A stretch of 64,000 nt of DNA from NCBI GenBank assembly GCA_910579575.1, contig CAJTUM010000004.1, positions 163,487 through 227,486 of the forward strand, given 5' to 3'. Position numbers and translations under genes: made by a program. The notes under the pieces are model-generated. The model was not told the DNA's origin and did not search any database. It saw only the letters and a list, made by a program, of their open reading frames with translations. Source of the DNA: an uncultured Eubacteriales bacterium. GTDB lineage: Bacteria > Bacillota > Clostridia > Oscillospirales > Butyricicoccaceae. Shown here one piece after another: positions 1-7,866 of the stretch (the stretch's first letter is position 1; each line of letters starts with the position of its first letter).

Positions 1-1
1 G

Positions 2-1294
2 GAGAAAGAGCTGAACCGGCAGATTGTCCGCTTTGAAGAACAGGTCAAGACCGGCTCCGCAGCCCTGGACGGGAACGTGCGCTTCGTAGACTTCGCGGAG
101 CGGTACATGAAAGACTATGGCCGTCTGAACCTAAAGCCCACCACCCTGTCCAACTATGAACGGAACCTGGTCCGCATCAATCAGGCCATAGGCCACATTC
201 GGCTGAAGGACCTAACCCCCATGCACATCCAGGCATTTTACCGCAATCTCCAGGAGGACGGTATCCGGCAGCACACCACCGCCACGGCCACCCCGGCCCT
301 GTCCGAGTGGATCAGCCAGCAGCATATCTCCAGATCCGCCTTTGCCAAAAAAGCCGGCATCACCCATCAGACCGTGAGCCAGGCCCTAAAGGGCAACACG
401 ATCAACCAGGCGTCCGCCGAGAAGATCGCCGCTGCCATTGGCGTGGAGGTCAAGGAGCTGTTCACCGTCAATGCCGACACCACGCCCCTGGCCCCGGCCA
501 CGATCCACTCTTACCACCGCACCATTTCCTCCATCCTGGAGAGGGCGGTCAAATGGAAGTGCATCCCCAGCAATCCGGCGGAACGGGCGGAGCTGCCCTC
601 CCTGGCCGGGCACAAGGCCCGATACCTGGACGAGCCGGACGCCAAACGGATGCTGCAGCTGCTCCAGGCCGAGCCGATCAAGTGGCGGGCACCCATCATC
701 TTCGACCTGCTCTCCGGCCTCCGCCGGGCGGAGCTGCTGGGCCTGCGCTGGCAGGACGTCAACTTGGACGACGGCGTGGTGCATATCGTCCAGACCTCCA
801 ACTATGTGTCCGGCAAGGGCGTGTATGTCAGCACCCCCAAGACGGAGGACTCGGACCGATACCTCCGCGTTTCCCGGACCGCCGTTCTGATTCTGCTGGA
901 GTATAAACGCTGGCAGGATGAAATGCGGGACAAGGTGGGCGACGCCTGGGAGGGCACCCCGGAGGACGACAGGATCTTCACCAACGAAGTGGGGCGGCCT
1001 ATGTTCCCCACCTCCATCACCCAATGGATGGGGAAGTTCATCAAGCGGACCGGCCTCCCCCCGGCCTGCGTCCACTCGCTCCGGCATACATACGCCAGCC
1101 TGCTGATTGCGGACAAGACGCCGCTGGTGGTAGTGGCCAGCAACCTCGGCCACGCCCAGGTCAGCACCACCAACGATATTTACAGCCACGTTATAGCCTC
1201 GGCGGAGGCCAAGGCCGCCGAAGTCCTGGATAAGTTCTCCGACGACATTCACCCCAAATTCACCCCAAGCGAAAAAAAAGAGGGCGTGTCGTAA
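2..1294 (+). CDS. Tyrosine recombinase (integrase) with internal helix-turn-helix, 5' partial
   Basis: Site-specific DNA recombinase of the phage/ICE integrase family. The frame is open to the left edge, so the true start lies outside the window; counting from the GTG at 77 gives 405 residues. The catalytic set is complete in that numbering: Arg216 (SGLRRAEL), Lys255 (PKTEDSD), His333 and Arg336 (HSLRH), His359 (LGH) and the nucleophile Tyr369 (DIYSHV). The N-terminal core-binding domain is split: after about residue 70 a cro/C1-type helix-turn-helix is inserted, and the core-binding fold resumes at about residue 140. The gene is followed directly by a terminator and a tRNA-Thr 3' fragment, the usual position for an integrase next to its attachment site. 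It should integrate and excise the element lying left of the window. Family call is certain; the host site is inferred. Confidence 0.93.
   Translation, partial: EKELNRQIVRFEEQVKTGSAALDGNVRFVDFAERYMKDYGRLNLKPTTLSNYERNLVRINQAIGHIRLKDLTPMHIQAFYRNLQEDGIRQHTTATATPALSEWISQQHISRSAFAKKAGITHQTVSQALKGNTINQASAEKIAAAIGVEVKELFTVNADTTPLAPATIHSYHRTISSILERAVKWKCIPSNPAERAELPSLAGHKARYLDEPDAKRMLQLLQAEPIKWRAPIIFDLLSGLRRAELLGLRWQDVNLDDGVVHIVQTSNYVSGKGVYVSTPKTEDSDRYLRVSRTAVLILLEYKRWQDEMRDKVGDAWEGTPEDDRIFTNEVGRPMFPTSITQWMGKFIKRTGLPPACVHSLRHTYASLLIADKTPLVVVASNLGHAQVSTTNDIYSHVIASAEAKAAEVLDKFSDDIHPKFTPSEKKEGVS
296..466 (+). other. XRE-type helix-turn-helix inserted in the integrase
   Basis: Residues about 74 to 130 (counted from the GTG at 77) read like a lambda-repressor type DNA-binding domain: SAFAKKAGITHQTVSQALKG forms the two-helix turn, followed by the characteristic ASAEKIAAAIGVEVKELF end. 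It sits between two helices of the integrase core-binding domain without breaking the frame. Confidence 0.8.
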
Positions 1295-4200
1295 AACAGA
1301 AAAAACCCCGTAACCGTTGCGGTTACGGGGTTTCTCTTGGAGCTGCTACCCAGATTTGAACTGGGGACCTCATCCTTACCAAGGAAGCGGTCAAGCAGTC
1401 TATCCGGTACAGAAACAAGGTCATCAAAGCCCTGTCCGGTCAAGCCGTCCTCTATCAGATTTTCAAGGCTTTTGTACTCCGAAAAGCGCACAACCTGATT
1501 CTCAACTAAGGTTCTGATTTGGAAGTGAACAAGGTCAACCTCCACCTGAACCTCCAGTTCTTCATCTGTTATGGTCGTGTAGGCAATTCCCACTCTTGTC
1601 AAGTCTGAGAAGTCGGCTTCTGAACCTGCCCCGTATTCCTTACTGCAAAACTCGTTAATCAGGCTCTTTGCCTGTGCCATCAGGCGCTCAGGATTGGGAA
1701 CAAAGTCCTCCACTCGGAAGCCCTGCGGCGGCGGGTCAAGCTGGGAGAGAAAGTCCTGCGAGATCGTCTCCCCGTTCCTGTTTCGGTAAAGAACAATGCT
1801 CATGGGCGATCCGTAGTAGTTTTCCTCTTTGATGTCCTTTAGGAATTGATACTCACTGGTATACTCAACGCTTTCGCCAACTGCGCCGTTTGTCCCCAGA
1901 TAGTCAATCCTGCCCACCGGCTGTGATTCAACAGGGTCATCTTTGCTGGTGGAGATGACATTCCTTGTCACCCGCTCCCCGTCCTCAAGGGTTGAGATCG
2001 CCACATCATAGCCCCTGTCGTACAGAAGATTCATAAATAGTTGCAGGCGGGCTTCTGGAATCTGCAAAGGAGAATCCAATGTTTCTGCCATCCTCTGCGT
2101 GGACGAAGCAATCCCCAGAATATCGCCTATCACTCCGGCATCTTCACGAAAAGCTACAAAGGATTCCCTATCCTGAAACAGCAAAATACTGTCCGGATTT
2201 TCTGCCTTGGTCTGGCTATACAGTTGGCTCACAGATAGGTTTTCTTGAGCAGGTTCCTCTTTCCAAGCGGCGTTGAGCTTCTCGGCATAGGCATTGGCCT
2301 CCCACTCGCTCAGGAACTCTTCGCTGACACCTTCCTCGTCCACATATTGACCGTCCTGCACATCGTCCCATATGCCATAGGCAGTCTGATAGTCCCTGTC
2401 CAGCTCCACCACATGGAATCGGTCATCGGCTTTTGAAACCTCTTCTTTCGACAGGTCAGACGGAACGGGGACACTTTCGATGTCCCGTACTTTCAAATGG
2501 TCGTTGAGCGGATTTTCCTGCACCTTCCTTTCAAAGTCTGCCCTCGTCTCTTCCTTCTGAAAAAGGGGAAACTTCGTGTCATAGAGCAAAACCCTGTCAC
2601 CGGCAAGGGACAGGATTTCATACTCGTCAGCACCGAAGTAGACTTTATCGCCCAGATGATATTCATAGTGCGACGCCGCTTCCGGCTCAGGCTCTCGTTC
2701 GGGTGGCGCTGTGTTCAGCACTTCACGAACAGCTTGGTGTTCCCTCTGCTCCTGTCTGCGTTCCTCCTGCTGCTCAAGCCATGCAGGGTACAACTCCACT
2801 TCTTTCGGATTCAGGTATCTGTCCATGCGAATCAGCTCGGCGATCCGTTTTTCAACCTGATTCCATTTCAGCGTGATACGGGGGTCGTGTTCTCCAAAGC
2901 CCCTTTGCAGGGTAATACCCTTGCCATCGTGCTGCTCATCAATGCCAGTGCCGGTGATAACAGGATAAGCGCCGCCCCAGCCATACTCGTTTTTGAGGAA
3001 GTCAGCGTTTTCCTTTGCAGACAGGCTCTTTTGAAACTGCTCATAGATTCGGAATTTACCCTCTGACACGCCGCTCCCACGAGTGAGAACAGCGTCGATG
3101 ATCTCCTGTGAAAAGGAAAAGGCAGAGGATTTCTCCTCTGCCAAAGAAAGCGTTTCCTGTTGTCCCTCCATCGACGGAAGGGGCTTCATGTTGTCCTGAA
3201 GCTCTCCCAGAAGGCGCAGTCCCTCAAAATGAGCGCCTATAACGCCCCAATCATAATATGCCTGCTTCGTGCGGGAGAGGTAGCTCCCTTCCCAAAGGTG
3301 AAGCACATTCTCATAGGTCTTGTAGCCCATTCTGCGACCATCATCGAGAATAACCTCGGTGTAGTCGTTGTTAAAGCAGTCCTTGATAAACTCCGTCCGA
3401 GTATGCTCATCCGGCTTGCCTTCAAGAAACTCACGAATGAGCGCCTTAGACTTTTTCAGGTGGGGAGTTGCCATAAGAATGGCATTTACATCCTCAGTTG
3501 ACCCAAGGAAGGGAACACTCTTGTCCTCGTCTGACCGCTCATGCCAGCTTAGGCGTAAACCACTTCCGCCAGCACGATTTCCTGCGCCGAGTTCCTCAGA
3601 TTGTTCATCTTCCGCACCCAAGCCATCATGTTCTCCGCTTTCAGGCTCTCGCTGAGGCCCTCCTTCTCCGCCATCTGGCGCACCAGAGTCTCCTCCATCG
3701 AGGTCGCCCTCTGCTCTACCTCCGCCAGATGCTCCTTGAGCTTGCAGCTCGTCAACAGGTTGTAGTACAGCACCCGATGGTGTTCCTTCAGGTACTTCCT
3801 CCGCATCTCGGCGTATCTGCCCAGAGTTACCTCCGGCTGCTCCGGCAAGGTCAGGTTCGGGATCTGATAATCTCCCTGCATGGTGTAGCTGATCTCGTTC
3901 ATGCTTAGAACTCCTTTCTTGTGTGATTCTTGCACCTTCATTGTAGCCACTCAGCGCCCGCCCCGCAATTATGCGATTTTCTCTGTTCAGGGCGTTAATG
4001 GTTCGGGCTACCTCTGTGAGCGCCATTTCAGCAATATCGCTTGTGGCATAGCCAAGGGCGTTCATGGTCTCTGAGGTATTAAAGTTGATAACATCCTCAA
4101 AATCGCTGCGTTCAAAATAATCGCCGGTGTCCAGTCCCAGACGGCTCATCAGCATATAGGCGACGCTGTTTCGGACTACCTTGCGGTACATCGCCGCCAC

Positions 4201-4734
4201 CATGTCCTCGTTCAACTCTTCCAGAAAGCTGTTTTTTACGGTGTGCAGCAGATCACCCACATAATCGGGGATATTATCCTCAACAGCATTTTTGGCGGCA
4301 CTCTCGATGGCTTCGGCAAGCGTTTCCTTGCTGTCCAGCGTACCAAAAGTGCTTTCCAATGTCTCGATGACCTCTGCCTCATACTCCGGCCTCATCTCCC
4401 AGATAGGAACGGGGCGGGAATAGCGGCTGGCATGGGTATCCGAAACATCAAAGTAGTGCTTGAGTCGCTGGTGGCTGCGGTCTGCATCCTCAAAGACAGC
4501 GATACCACGAGCGCCACGGTTTACCCAGCGGCCAAAGGTTTCATTCCAGCGCTCAATCTCCAGAACTGCCGTAGCCTCCGGTCTCTGAGCGTATATCAAA
4601 AGCTGCTCGTCGAAGCGGAGCTTGAAGTTTCTACACGCAGACTCCAGAAAGCGCTCCCACGCTGCAGGGTTGTTCACTACCGTTTTAGCCGTTCGCTCAT
4701 AGATTGCTGAGATCAGATCGTACTTGCGAGCCAT
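1249..4734 (-). CDS. Large polyvalent ICE protein (YodL/LPD type), probably 3'-truncated
   Basis: N-terminal and middle part of the very large protein typical of clostridial ICEs, often annotated as helicase or DNA methylase. Its N-terminus (MARKYDLISAIYERTAKTV) and the following block of about 250 residues are characteristic, and a YodL-like region lies near residues 690 to 800. I see no methylase or helicase motifs, which normally come later in this family. The frame runs into the tRNA-Thr att copy at 1385, so the last 45 or so codons (through the tRNA fragment, the terminator and antisense of the integrase) are chimeric. Residues about 265 to 395 are a low-complexity Gly/Glu/Arg/Asp-rich linker that coincides exactly with tnpV in another frame. 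Start: ATG after the site AAGGAGGTGTTACG. Role in ICE replication or mobilisation is inferred, and it may be non-functional. Confidence 0.75.
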   Translation of the reverse strand: MARKYDLISAIYERTAKTVVNNPAAWERFLESACRNFKLRFDEQLLIYAQRPEATAVLEIERWNETFGRWVNRGARGIAVFEDADRSHQRLKHYFDVSDTHASRYSRPVPIWEMRPEYEAEVIETLESTFGTLDSKETLAEAIESAAKNAVEDNIPDYVGDLLHTVKNSFLEELNEDMVAAMYRKVVRNSVAYMLMSRLGLDTGDYFERSDFEDVINFNTSETMNALGYATSDIAEMALTEVARTINALNRENRIIAGRALSGYNEGARITQERSSKHERDQLHHAGRLSDPEPDLAGAAGGNSGQIRRDAEEVPEGTPSGAVLQPVDELQAQGASGGGRAEGDLDGGDSGAPDGGEGGPQREPESGEHDGLGAEDEQSEELGAGNRAGGSGLRLSWHERSDEDKSVPFLGSTEDVNAILMATPHLKKSKALIREFLEGKPDEHTRTEFIKDCFNNDYTEVILDDGRRMGYKTYENVLHLWEGSYLSRTKQAYYDWGVIGAHFEGLRLLGELQDNMKPLPSMEGQQETLSLAEEKSSAFSFSQEIIDAVLTRGSGVSEGKFRIYEQFQKSLSAKENADFLKNEYGWGGAYPVITGTGIDEQHDGKGITLQRGFGEHDPRITLKWNQVEKRIAELIRMDRYLNPKEVELYPAWLEQQEERRQEQREHQAVREVLNTAPPEREPEPEAASHYEYHLGDKVYFGADEYEILSLAGDRVLLYDTKFPLFQKEETRADFERKVQENPLNDHLKVRDIESVPVPSDLSKEEVSKADDRFHVVELDRDYQTAYGIWDDVQDGQYVDEEGVSEEFLSEWEANAYAEKLNAAWKEEPAQENLSVSQLYSQTKAENPDSILLFQDRESFVAFREDAGVIGDILGIASSTQRMAETLDSPLQIPEARLQLFMNLLYDRGYDVAISTLEDGERVTRNVISTSKDDPVESQPVGRIDYLGTNGAVGESVEYTSEYQFLKDIKEENYYGSPMSIVLYRNRNGETISQDFLSQLDPPPQGFRVEDFVPNPERLMAQAKSLINEFCSKEYGAGSEADFSDLTRVGIAYTTITDEELEVQVEVDLVHFQIRTLVENQVVRFSEYKSLENLIEDGLTGQGFDDLVSVPDRLLDRFLGKDEVPSSNLGSSSKRNPVTATVTGFFLFYDTPSFFSLGVNLG
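1303..1333. terminator. Bidirectional intrinsic terminator after the integrase
   Basis: A 13-bp perfect stem (AAACCCCGTAACC / GGTTACGGGGTTT) with a 5-nt loop, with A/T runs on both sides. It can end integrase transcription on the plus strand and any transcription entering from the minus strand. It lies just downstream of the tRNA-Thr fragment in tRNA orientation, so it may be the original tRNA terminator carried along. Confidence 0.85.
1338..1385 (-). other. 3' half of tRNA-Thr(GGT): probable attachment site
   Basis: On the minus strand this reads as tRNA nucleotides 29 to 76: 3 bases of the 5' anticodon stem, loop TTGGTAA (anticodon GGT), stem GGATG, variable AGGTC, T stem and loop CCCAG-TTCAAAT-CTGGG, acceptor TAGCAGC, T, CCA. 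The identity stops inside the anticodon stem and no D-arm or 5' acceptor strand follows, so it is not a functional tRNA. Tyrosine integrases often recombine in the anticodon loop and leave such 3' copies, so this is best read as an att site of the element carrying the adjacent integrase. Confidence 0.8.
3549..3902 (-). CDS. tnpV: TnpV-family protein nested in another frame of the large ICE gene
   Basis: A 117-residue protein with the TnpV pattern: a short acidic start, then LPEQPEVTLGRYAEMRRKYL, a helical middle and an end EIVLAEVVYA. TnpV proteins accompany clostridial transposons and ICEs; their biochemical role is unknown to me. The ATG at 3902 follows AAAGGAG with 8 nt spacing, so independent translation is likely. 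The whole gene lies inside the large ICE gene on the same strand in a different frame. The host frame there is low-complexity, whereas the TnpV frame has normal protein composition, which argues that TnpV is the constrained frame. Confidence 0.75.
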   Translation of the reverse strand: MNEISYTMQGDYQIPNLTLPEQPEVTLGRYAEMRRKYLKEHHRVLYYNLLTSCKLKEHLAEVEQRATSMEETLVRQMAEKEGLSESLKAENMMAWVRKMNNLRNSAQEIVLAEVVYA

Positions 4735-4746
4735 CGTAACACCTCC

Positions 4747-4956
4747 TTATCGTTCTCGGTCTTTCGGCTTGATTGCCTTTCCGTTTTCATCATAGTTTTT
4801 CGGCTTTGCCGCCGGTGTGTCCCATCCGAACATGGAACCGGCAAGCATTGCTGCCTCCTGCGCTTTCGTCACGCCCATCGTATCGTTTAAGATGTCGGCA
4901 GACTCTTGCAGTGTTTTTCCAACGGCTTTCCGTCCTGTGGGTTTGTACCCTTTTTC
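4747..4956 (-). pseudogene. In-frame 69-codon continuation of the LPD28-type gene, cut off by a stop
   Basis: Directly after the TAA of the upstream gene the same frame stays open for 69 codons and looks like real protein (GRKAVGKTLQESADILND, then MLAGSMFGWDTPAAKPKNYD, ending KPKDRER). No convincing start codon with a ribosome-binding site lies at its head, and its stop sits right at the ribosome-binding site of the large ICE gene. It is either the severed C-terminus of the LPD28-type protein (310 residues if joined) or a small gene that lost its start. Confidence 0.55.
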
Positions 4957-5679
4957 TTATCGGGTCAGTATCACCATATCTGTCCCGCTGGGAAGTACAC
5001 TAAAGCACTTCGGCGGCAGCGGCGGCTCCTTGGGCGCATAGGTGTTCCCGTTTCGCTCCATCCGCTCGGCAAACTCACAGATATGATAGAGGCTGCGCCC
5101 CACCTCAAGGTGCGTCTCATCAATATACCGGCAGGTTTCCTCCAACTTTTCACCGCTGGCAAGTGTGATCGTGACCTGTTCACCGTCAGGCAGTCGGAAC
5201 AGCTCTTTGTAGCCGCTGTCGATAAAGCGAATGTCCTTCCTTGCCTCCTCGATATGATGGTCAAGCCACTTGGAGACATAGCAGAAGCAATAGAAGTTAT
5301 AGTCCCCCTGCTGGGGATTGCAGCGAATCAGGAAGGCGTGTTTCTCCGTATCTACTCGGAAACCGTACTCCGTAGTATAGCTCCCCTTGAAGGTGCTGTC
5401 CGGCTCTGCTCTGGAAAAGGACACCATACTGCGCCTGTCCTTCAGCAACCCGTATTCCTCGGAGCGCAGAGCGTTGATGACCTCATCCAACTCTGTTTTG
5501 AACTCATCGGTTTTCAGGTCTTGCCGATGATCCTCCCATGTTGTCCAAAACTCGGTGCCGCTTCTGCCGAAGTCGCCTCTGAGCCGCCCGATACTTTCAG
5601 TCTGGCTCATAAGCTGAGAACTCTGAGCATAGGTGTACTTCCGCTCCTCAAAGCTCATCGGTCTGATTTCAAACTCCAT
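4957..5679 (-). CDS. LPD28-type ICE protein
   Basis: 240 residues, cytoplasmic by composition. The C-terminal third matches the LPD28-like pattern of ICE proteins: an ELFRLPDGEQVTITLASG strand pair followed by YIDETHLEVGRSLYHICEF and AERMERNGNTY. LPD domains are known only as modules linked to large polyvalent mobile-element proteins; no reaction is established. The start is the ATG at 5679, preceded by GAGAGGTG, only one base after the stop of the upstream gene, so the two are translationally coupled. The TAA at 4957 is followed in frame by a further conserved-looking segment. Confidence 0.6.
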   Translation of the reverse strand: MEFEIRPMSFEERKYTYAQSSQLMSQTESIGRLRGDFGRSGTEFWTTWEDHRQDLKTDEFKTELDEVINALRSEEYGLLKDRRSMVSFSRAEPDSTFKGSYTTEYGFRVDTEKHAFLIRCNPQQGDYNFYCFCYVSKWLDHHIEEARKDIRFIDSGYKELFRLPDGEQVTITLASGEKLEETCRYIDETHLEVGRSLYHICEFAERMERNGNTYAPKEPPLPPKCFSVLPSGTDMVILTR

Positions 5680-5680
5680 T

Positions 5681-6265
5681 TCAGCCCACCTCTCTTTCAA
5701 CTGTTGTCCTGTTTTTCGGAAAGTCCCAGCCGTAAACCTTGCCGATTTCATCACCAAGGCGCTTTGTAACCCTTGTGATGTCCGCTCTGGTTGCTTTTCC
5801 CATATAGATTTTCTCCTGCAAGCGCTCGATCTGGCCTTCCGTCACGCCCTCTTTGAACACTCGATAGAGATAGTGATTTGTCCCGTCGTGATGAACTGCG
5901 TCTGCCCACAGATCTCCGTACCGGTCAACATACCATTCTATGAAATCGGTATCGGAATACAGGCAGTCCTTGATATTGCCGGAGTCAATCATCTTATAGC
6001 CCGTCACCCGTCCATTCCAGCGACCGAGATCGCCAATGACTATGATAGGCTGAGAAAGCTGAATGTTAAGATTGTCCCGCTCATCGGAAAGGTATTCCCC
6101 ATTTGTCTCCATCATCCATTCATAGATAGCTTGTTCATCATTGGGGTCTAAGTCCAGCTCATTGGCTTCCAAATACTCTTTGTACTCTTCCCTCCAATCT
6201 TCAATGTCGAGGTTCTGATCACTCCAAATGATAAGCCGGTCACTGGTTCTGGCCTGACTGCTCAT
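5681..6265 (-). CDS. Conserved ICE protein of unknown function
   Basis: 194 residues, strongly acidic in the first half (many Asp/Glu), with a beta-rich middle (LSQPIIVIGDLGRWNGRVTG) and a basic helical end. It lacks a signal peptide and membrane segments. I recognise it only as the kind of soluble accessory protein found in ICE early or maintenance regions; an antirestriction-like role would be a guess. The start at 6265 is chosen because GGAGG lies 8 nt upstream; this start overlaps the end of the preceding gene by 26 nt, typical of a coupled operon. Confidence 0.6.
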   Translation of the reverse strand: MSSQARTSDRLIIWSDQNLDIEDWREEYKEYLEANELDLDPNDEQAIYEWMMETNGEYLSDERDNLNIQLSQPIIVIGDLGRWNGRVTGYKMIDSGNIKDCLYSDTDFIEWYVDRYGDLWADAVHHDGTNHYLYRVFKEGVTEGQIERLQEKIYMGKATRADITRVTKRLGDEIGKVYGWDFPKNRTTVEREVG

Positions 6266-6491
6266 CTTCTCCACCTCCCAGATAGCTAAACAGAGAGCGG
6301 TTCTTTACGCTCTTTTGCAGCGCCATGATGGTTCTGAGATCGTCCATCGTGATTCCCTGAATCTGCAAAATTGCCTCCATCGAAAGCGATTGCAGTTCGC
6401 TTTCTGTCTTGCAGCCACTGGCAAACAGCTTTGCCATGACCTTGACCTTTCTTTGCAAGGCAAGCTCTTCTGCGGATTTGCTCATTGCCAT
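6240..6491 (-). CDS. Small helical ICE protein, unknown function
   Basis: 83 residues, almost entirely helical and charged at the N-terminus (KSAEELALQRKVKVMAKLF), with a Gly/Glu-rich tail. The start at 6491 has GGAGGG 8 nt upstream, and that site overlaps the end of the previous gene. It is followed by an overlapping gene, so the run from 6793 down to 1249 looks like one operon. No domain recognised. Confidence 0.6.
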   Translation of the reverse strand: MAMSKSAEELALQRKVKVMAKLFASGCKTESELQSLSMEAILQIQGITMDDLRTIMALQKSVKNRSLFSYLGGGEDEQSGQNQ

Positions 6492-6496
6492 ACGCC

Positions 6497-6793
6497 TTAC
6501 CCTCCAATCTGAAGCAGCAGGACAATCTCGATGTCCTCCGGCTCGCTGGGATTTCGGGACAGCTCAGGAAAGAGAGACTGTACCCTCTGTCTTGCCCTGC
6601 GGATGGTCTCAAAGCAGGGCAGACCAAACCTCTTGTAGTTGAACATCACATACCCAAAGGGCAGTTCTGCGATTTTTCGGTGCCCATACCGGCAGTAATA
6701 CTGCGTGGCAAGCACCATATCGTCATATCTGGAACGAGGGCAAGCCCTCATAATCTCAAGCACTCGGCTCTCGACCGTTGTTGTCTGATTCAT
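6497..6793 (-). CDS. Small conserved ICE protein, unknown function
   Basis: 98 residues, basic middle with many Arg/Tyr (ACPRSRYDDMVLATQYYCRY, then FETIRRARQRVQSLFPEL). The pattern of short helices rich in Arg suggests a small DNA- or protein-binding factor, but nothing specific can be assigned. GGAGG lies just upstream of the ATG. First gene after the 29-residue membrane peptide gene and probably the head of the minus-strand operon that ends with the large ICE gene. Confidence 0.55.
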   Translation of the reverse strand: MNQTTTVESRVLEIMRACPRSRYDDMVLATQYYCRYGHRKIAELPFGYVMFNYKRFGLPCFETIRRARQRVQSLFPELSRNPSEPEDIEIVLLLQIGG

Positions 6794-6850
6794 GTTTTCC
6801 TCCCATAAATAGAATCGGGGCGAAGTATCCTCCGCCCCGTTGCCTGTTTT

Positions 6851-6940
6851 CTACTTCCTGCGGTTCCTGAGTTGCAGGAACACAAAGCCGCCTAAGATAA
6901 AGACGACCAGAACAATTCCAATGATGGTCTTGGCGTTCAC
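6851..6940 (-). CDS. 29-residue single-span membrane microprotein
   Basis: GTG start with AAAGGAG 7 nt upstream, then NAKTIIGIVLVVFILGGFVF (one membrane helix) and a basic tail LRNRRK. The positive tail predicts the C-terminus inside the cell. Size and layout resemble the tiny integral membrane peptides found in ICEs, but the role is unknown. It lies upstream of the minus-strand ICE operon and divergent from the secreted protein gene at 7064. Confidence 0.5.
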   Translation of the reverse strand: MNAKTIIGIVLVVFILGGFVFLQLRNRRK

Positions 6941-7063
6941 GATTTCACTCCTTTCCAAGATTTCAAATGTGCGACCGCTCCTGTCGCATAATTGTTGAAA
7001 CGCCTCCCATGCGGTATGCTTACAGTGTCGAAAGACAAAATACATACTTTGGAGGTCACAAAA

Positions 7064-7687
7064 ATGAAAACCAAATTCTTATCGTTCGTCGCAGGCGCTC
7101 TTACCGTACTTATGCTCGTCGCTCTCCCTGTTTCCGCTCTTGCGTCCGATGGTGCTCTGTCCATCAAGGCGTACCCCATCAGGATTCTTGTTAATGGACA
7201 GGTCTTTGCTCCAAAGGACGCCAACGGAAACGATGTGCTGGTGTTCACCTACAACGGCACAACCTACGCCCCGCTGAGAGCCTTGGCAGAGGCTTATGAC
7301 CTTGAAGTTGGCTATGATGCAAAAAGCAACACCGCCACTGTCACAAATCCGGCTAAAGTGTCTGGCACTCCAGCCGCCGCCAACAGTTTCGCATCCTCTT
7401 GGACGGTCAAGGAAAAGCCCGTCACCAACTATGGCAGCGAGAAGATCTACACCGCAACCTACTCCGGCTCCCTCAACATGAGTGAGTTCAAGTCATGGTG
7501 GAAGTCCCTCAGCGGGGACGAGATTGCAAGGGAAGCTGAGAAGCTCGCCGCTGAAGCACAGAGCCTCAACCCCGGCTATACCGTAACCATGTACTTCTCC
7601 TTCGGATCGTACAACCTCGGTACAGCCTTCGCCTATGGCGACTACGAGTTCAGCAATTTCTCACCTGCTTCTGTCTGGATCAAATAA
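7064..7687 (+). CDS. Secreted protein with copper-amine-oxidase-N-like stalk domain
   Basis: 207 residues. A clear signal peptide (residues 1 to about 26, ending PVSALA) precedes a domain of the stalk type first named from copper amine oxidases: IRILVNGQVF, then FTYNGTTYAPLRALAEA. These modules occur in Firmicutes surface proteins and have no enzymatic role of their own. The second half (SWWKSLSGDEIAREAEKLAA, then Gly/Tyr-rich strands) is unassigned. The start at 7064 is set by GGAGG 8 nt upstream; the frame extends further upstream without a ribosome-binding site. It stands alone on the plus strand within the minus-strand ICE region and ends at a strong terminator, so it is an independently transcribed cargo gene. 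Confidence 0.7.
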   Translation: MKTKFLSFVAGALTVLMLVALPVSALASDGALSIKAYPIRILVNGQVFAPKDANGNDVLVFTYNGTTYAPLRALAEAYDLEVGYDAKSNTATVTNPAKVSGTPAAANSFASSWTVKEKPVTNYGSEKIYTATYSGSLNMSEFKSWWKSLSGDEIAREAEKLAAEAQSLNPGYTVTMYFSFGSYNLGTAFAYGDYEFSNFSPASVWIK

Positions 7688-7700
7688 CCTGAGTGCAGAA

Positions 7701-7732
7701 AGGCTCCGTCCTCATGGGACGGGGCCTTTTTT
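7701..7732 (+). terminator. Intrinsic terminator
   Basis: Stem AGGCTCCGTCC / GGGACGGGGCCT with loop TCAT, followed by a run of six T residues; placed directly after the secreted protein gene. Confidence 0.9.
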
Positions 7733-7866
7733 GCGCCCTCTGTTGCTGCTACATGGCTATCACCATCCCTCCTTCTTGAGAGTTATATTAAATACACCAA
7801 CCGCCTGCGTCCAAGCGGCTCGTGTATGTAAACGACCTGCAAGAGCAGGTCGTCAGAGCGTTTAGC

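Larger units (their letters stand above)
1..1385. mobile_element. Right end of an integrated element (integrase + tRNA-Thr att)
   Basis: The integrase, its terminator and the tRNA-Thr-like att copy form a typical element terminus. The rest of the element lies left of the window. The junction at 1385 abuts coding sequence of a different ICE rather than chromosomal DNA, which suggests insertion of one element into another or recombination between two elements. Confidence 0.65.

Noticed and set aside
386..1252. Long minus-strand open frame across the integrase
   Set aside because: It is antisense to a well-supported integrase with all catalytic residues and has no ribosome-binding site or protein-like pattern.
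1338..1385. Functional tRNA-Thr gene
   Set aside because: Only nucleotides 29 to 76 are present; the D arm and 5' acceptor strand are missing and coding sequence lies in their place.
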